DNA of 64,000 bases from Mercurialis annua (lineage: Eukaryota; Streptophyta; Magnoliopsida; Malpighiales; Euphorbiaceae): assembly GCF_937616625.2 (NCBI RefSeq), contig NC_065575.1, positions 4,099,501 through 4,163,500 on the forward strand, in the 5' to 3' direction. The position numbers and the translations under genes are program-made. The number at the start of each line of letters is the position of its first letter. The stretch's first letter is position 1. The notes beneath the pieces are model-generated. The model searched no databases. It saw only the letters and a list, made by a program, of their open reading frames with translations, and was not told where the DNA came from. Shown here in pieces: positions 60,155 to 64,000 of this stretch.

Positions 60155-62939
60155 TGTCACGACCCAATTTATTCACGACCCAATTTATTGAGCCGAGACC
60201 GGCGCTAGGGAACGGGAGTGGTAGCTCCGGAACCCGTAGCAAGCCTAAAACCACTATAAATTTTTCGCGAATAAAACATATTATTATATATAATACGTTT
60301 TCAGAAATCTTTCTTAAGTAATATAATTCAAATATCAAAATATCGTATTCATTTCCTGAAAACGTTCACATCACAATTCTTAGAAATCAGGGTCTTACCG
60401 AGCGATATCTCATATCCAACACCGCCCTGTTTCTAGTCATAATCATAACCAATTCCTCTCAAGGCAATTGGTATAAAATTCAAACGGATAAAACGTCATC
60501 TTTATAAACAACTTATTTATAGAATTATATCAGAGTTTACTTTTCAAATACCGTTTGAAATTGAATCATAAATCTTATACTGACACCTACTGACTACTGC
60601 AGCTCTATAAAAACCCGTACTTTGCGTAGGCCAAAAGGCTGCCGACACAAAGGAGATGGTCTGTCTGATCCGACTCCGGTCACCTGAAAGGAAACACTGT
60701 GAGGGGGTCAGTATTTTGGAAAATACTGAGTGAGCTTGCAAGTTACTAACAGTATTAATATAAAAATATAACATCGCATCTTAAGAAAACAATAATATAA
60801 AACATATAAACATGTATTTGATCCGTACGAAACTAATATCCTAGCATGCGACACATCTCTCGAATAATCATATATCATTCAACCCAATCGTAAATATCAA
60901 TTGCGAGTCCAACTCGCTGGTGGCCCAGCCACTAGATACGGGGACTTCCAGGCTACATCGTAGCCGAGTTCACTCTCGTATCGAAATCATATACCCAATC
61001 GTAAATTCCATATTCATCAACAGCTCCCAGCTGTGTCAAGTCATTTCTCAATGCAAACATACTAGACTGACTCGATACTGGTGATCACACAGCCTATTGA
61101 CACCCAATAGGTAGCTAGTTTCTTCGGATCGCATACTAGTTCTCGCATATAGAAATTAAGAGAGCATATAACCTTTCAATCAATTATATAACATGCGATG
61201 CGTATAAACAGTATATGTATATCTATACAAAATAACTTTATATATATAATACTCGAAAGTAAATTTGCCACTCACAGTGACCGCTATCCAAAACGGCATT
61301 ATTATAATCCCGCAAGCGTAAACTCCATGCGTTGTCCAATCACGTGCCCACTCCAGCTAAATGGTTTGGTAGCTTGTCGGTACGTCAGGTACTTAATTGA
61401 GTTACCTATACGTTTAATCCATAAACGTGGGCTTAGTATTCAAACTCTTAAGTTATAAACTTAGGTTAACACAATCGTATTTCAAATATGACTCTTAACC
61501 TTGATAATCTCTTAATCACACTTTTCTTTTAAACGTCCTAGTTTACGTTTTGATATTCAATCGAATCACGATTGATTACACGACTTGAAATTGTTTGAAA
61601 TCGAGTTTCTGCGTCGCGTCAGGGCCCAGAAAGCCCAAATCAGGATTTCTCACTCGGCGAAGGACTGCACGTTCGTGCAGCAGTGTACTGCACGTTCGTG
61701 CAGCAGTACGCTGCACGTTCGTGCAGCAGTACGCTGCACGTTCGTGTGCTGCACGTTCGTGCAGTCTGCTACACGAACGTGTGCTGCACGTTCGTGCAGT
61801 CTGCTACACGAACGTGTGCTGCACGTTCGTGCAGTCTGCTACACGAACGTGTGCTGCACGTTCGTGCAGTCTGCTACACGAACGTGTGCTGCACGTTCGT
61901 GCAGTCTGCTACACGAACGTGTACTGCACGTTCGTGCAGCAAACGGCTGCCGATGTGCAGCCCCGGGGTTCATTCCCCGGGCCAATTCCGACGTGCTTAA
62001 ACATCCAAAGTCGATTCTAGCACGATTTCCATTAATAACCATCTCAAATATCATCAAAAACGCCAGTAGAAACGCGATTACGATTCGTTTAATTCGTTAA
62101 AACGAAATAACCCTTATTTATCAATTCTCATAATAAAAACGTCAAGCTTACCTTGATTTGAAGCTTAGCGATGATAGAGAATCGAATTCTGAACGAATCG
62201 GTATAAAGAACTCGCGATTTGGACGAGAAACGGCGAAACGGCGGCGGATCGAATTGATCGCCTAAAACCTTCTGTACGCTCCTTCTTCTTCTTCCATCTG
62301 ATCTCTTTCCTTTTCTTTATATAGATTGGCCAATTAGCCACTTTAGTCCTTCATTTCTTTAACTTGAACCAATTATCCTTTTAACTTTCTAATTTAACCA
62401 AACGGTTAAATTATTCTTTTAACTCGAGTCGATACGTATTATTTATATTCATATAAATAATATTAACTCAATATTATTATTTTCCGTCAAAATCTTTTAA
62501 TTACTATTCTCGAGACTTAATTGGCTAATTTACACTTTAGCCCTTAAACTTCTCAAAAGTGACAATTTAGCCCAAAACGCATCCGCGTCCAAATTTTAAA
62601 AGGTCCCCGATTGACCCGAAACTTTTACCACATATACTATAAAATATTTCGCGGGCTTTGGCGAAATAATATCCCTTCGGGTCTTATATGGTTAAATTAC
62701 CATTTTAGTCCCTGTACTTTATTTTGCGACTTTCTTAACATTTTTCTTTTCTAATTCCAATTCCAACTTTATAATTGAAATATAATATTAAATTCCTCGC
62801 AGTAATCTTTTTCAAAACCGTCCTGCTAAAGTTTTATACTTATCTTAATTTCTCGGAAATCCTTCCGATATCGCTACTCCGGCGATGCAACACTGGACAC
62901 GTGGTCCAATTAAATACTTAAATATTTTGGGGTATTACA
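60155..62939 (-). mobile_element. Solo LTR (2,785 bp) nested in the foldback element
   Basis: On the minus strand it begins TGTAATACCCC and ends GGGTCGTGACA, the TG...CA ends of an LTR. The 5 bp ACTCT are repeated exactly at 60150-60154 and 62940-62944. The host sequence reads CCAAAACTCTGTTAGTGTG once the insert is removed, as in the other arm. No primer-binding site, polypurine tract or pol domain is present, so it looks like a solo LTR left by LTR-LTR recombination. Its retrotransposon family was not determined. ORFs inside come from the palindrome array. Confidence 0.82.
61665..61945. repeat. Array of short palindromes CTGCACG-TT-CGTGCAG in the solo LTR
   Basis: Four units of 23 bp start at 61665, 61688, 61711 and 61734. 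Five nearly identical units of 35 bp follow, starting at 61749, 61784, 61819, 61854 and 61889, and a final partial copy starts at about 61924. The core CTGCACGTTCGTGCAG is a perfect 7-bp inverted repeat around TT. The 35-bp units add a second palindrome, ACACG-AA-CGTGT. The whole block is GC-rich and open in several frames only because it is repetitive. Confidence 0.92.
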
Positions 62940-63823
62940 ACTCTGTTAGTGTGATCTTACGTGACTGATTTTTACCGTCAATTTTTTTTATGGTGACGGT
63001 TTTTATCTCAACAACAATAATATGTCGTTGCAAAGTAATTTTATTACAATACCGAGCTAAACCGATATATTATCCTTCTCTATCAATTGAATAAGGAATT
63101 CTCTTTATAAATTAGTTTTTTGTTTGATGAAGCTTGCAATGTCAGAGACGGAGAAAATAAAAAATGTTTGGTGAGGTAGAAGGAGGCAGTGCATGAGATG
63201 GAACGCCAAATGAAAAAAAAATGCAATTTTTATCCTTTTAGTTAATTTTTTATATAATTGGGTTTCTAATTTTTGGAGAAATGTAATTGTCGAATCAAAA
63301 CACATGAAGAAGACGAACAAACCGATTTTTTTATAATTTACGTTTCATTATTAATTACGTTTAATCGTCTTTAATAATAGCAGACAATTATTACAGATTA
63401 AATATTCGACATTGTTTGCCTATGGTTCGATTAATGGAAAATACTAAAAATTAGCCACGTAGGATCACACTAGTAGAGTTGGAAAGCAATGATACAGTGT
63501 TAAACTAGAGGCCTAACTGTTCATTTTTTCAAACGATGAGGGCATAAGTGAACCTTTTCAAACGTTAGGGGTATAAGTGAATCTTTTTCAAATGTTGATG
63601 GCTCATTCGATCTCGGACCCAAACTTTAAGAGCATAAATGATCCTTTTATCTCTACCACGTAAGATCACACTAACGGAGTATTAGGAGCAATGAAACAGC
63701 GTTAAACCGAGGGTCTGATTGTCCATTTTTACAAACGTTGGGGGCATGGGTGAACCTTTCCGGACGTTGAGTGCTTACTTGATCCACACCCTAAATCATA
63801 AGGACATGGATGACCATTTTCCC

Positions 63824-64000
63824 ATTTTTCATTGAACAAAAGGATCAATTTACCCCTCAACTTGACACAAACTATTAAAAACGTTCATATTAGCACAGAG
63901 GGGATTATTTTTATCCTAGATTCGGAAAAATCGGTTCAAAAATCCTCCTCCCCACACTCACCCAAGAGAGTGAGATACACTCTCCGGTTTTTCAAGGTGG
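63824..64000. other. Window end, no gene recognised
   Basis: AT-rich sequence with GGTTCAAAAATCC and AGAGTGAGATACACTC near the end. Too short to interpret. Confidence 0.4.

Larger units (their letters stand above)
59780..63823. mobile_element. Mutator-like foldback element with ~0.4-kb terminal repeats, carrying a nested solo LTR
   Basis: The left end GGGAAAAGGGTCATTTATGC and the inverted right end GGGAAAATGGTCATCCATGT open arms of about 370-400 bp that match throughout (AAGTAAGC.CTCAACGTCCGG, GGTTTAACGCTGTT, CTCTGTTAGTGTGATC). The 9-bp flanks ATTTTTTAT (59771-59779) and ATTTTTCAT (63824-63832) differ by one transition. Each arm contains short tandem copies of AACGTTTGAAAAGGTTCACT. Without the inserted LTR (60155-62939 plus one ACTCT) the element is about 1.25 kb. 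It has no transposase. Confidence 0.88.

Noticed and set aside
61665..61945. CRISPR-like array
   Set aside because: The spacers between repeats are themselves identical, the setting is a plant retrotransposon LTR, and no Cas genes exist. It is a tandem repeat.
61585..62100. Three overlapping open frames (up to 171 codons) rich in CTFVQSATRTCAARS-like repeats
   Set aside because: They are open only because a 35-bp unit (not a multiple of three) cycles all frames without a stop. They lie inside a solo LTR and show no protein family signature.

Overview
The window is nuclear DNA of a flowering plant, almost certainly a eudicot. It is AT-rich, its genes carry many GT..AG introns, and it is crowded with plant transposon families (Sirevirus-like Copia, L1-type LINE, hAT, Stowaway, Mutator-like foldback elements, Helitron). 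I cannot name the species from sequence alone.

Five host genes look intact. (1) A single-exon phytolongin (7035-7853, +). (2) A 21-exon plant-specific coiled-coil protein (11265-27731, -); joining the exons at GT..AG borders gives one uninterrupted frame of 781 codons. (3) A five-exon mitochondrial-type ribosomal protein bL9 (30278-32398, -). (4) A six-exon P4-ATPase of the ALA1 type (47765-51923, +). (5) An eight-exon KH-domain protein resembling RCF3/HOS5 (54908-59389, -). From memory, relatives of genes 1, 2, 3 and 5 lie close together on Arabidopsis chromosome 5 (about At5g52990 to At5g53070), while ALA1 lies elsewhere. The window may therefore be a conserved block with ALA1 placed inside it.

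The rest is mostly mobile DNA. 1-4752 is a decayed Sirevirus-like Copia element with one long LTR. 9.6-10.6 kb is a foldback element. 28-30 kb holds two more Mutator-like MITEs. 32966-38026 is a whole but dead hAT element with matching ends and an almost intact 8-bp duplication. 38.4-42.06 kb is a broken GH3 beta-xylosidase gene, split by two related elements and bordered by an internally deleted L1 LINE. 42.9-47.5 kb is a chain of short insertions, including a 684-bp LINE-derived copy with a perfect 17-bp target duplication. Between ALA1 and RCF3 lie a 556-bp Helitron and a MITE. 59780-63823 is a long-TIR foldback element with a 2.8-kb solo LTR inside it, and that LTR carries an array of small palindromes.

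The most striking theme is the number of foldback elements bounded by 9-bp target duplications, the mark of Mutator-like transposition. Six duplications are perfect, one has a single mismatch, and three or four more are degraded. They sit in introns, in spacers and in one exon of the dead xylosidase. I found no operon-like or defence-like system; the novelty here is in repeat architecture and in a few splice-site details.
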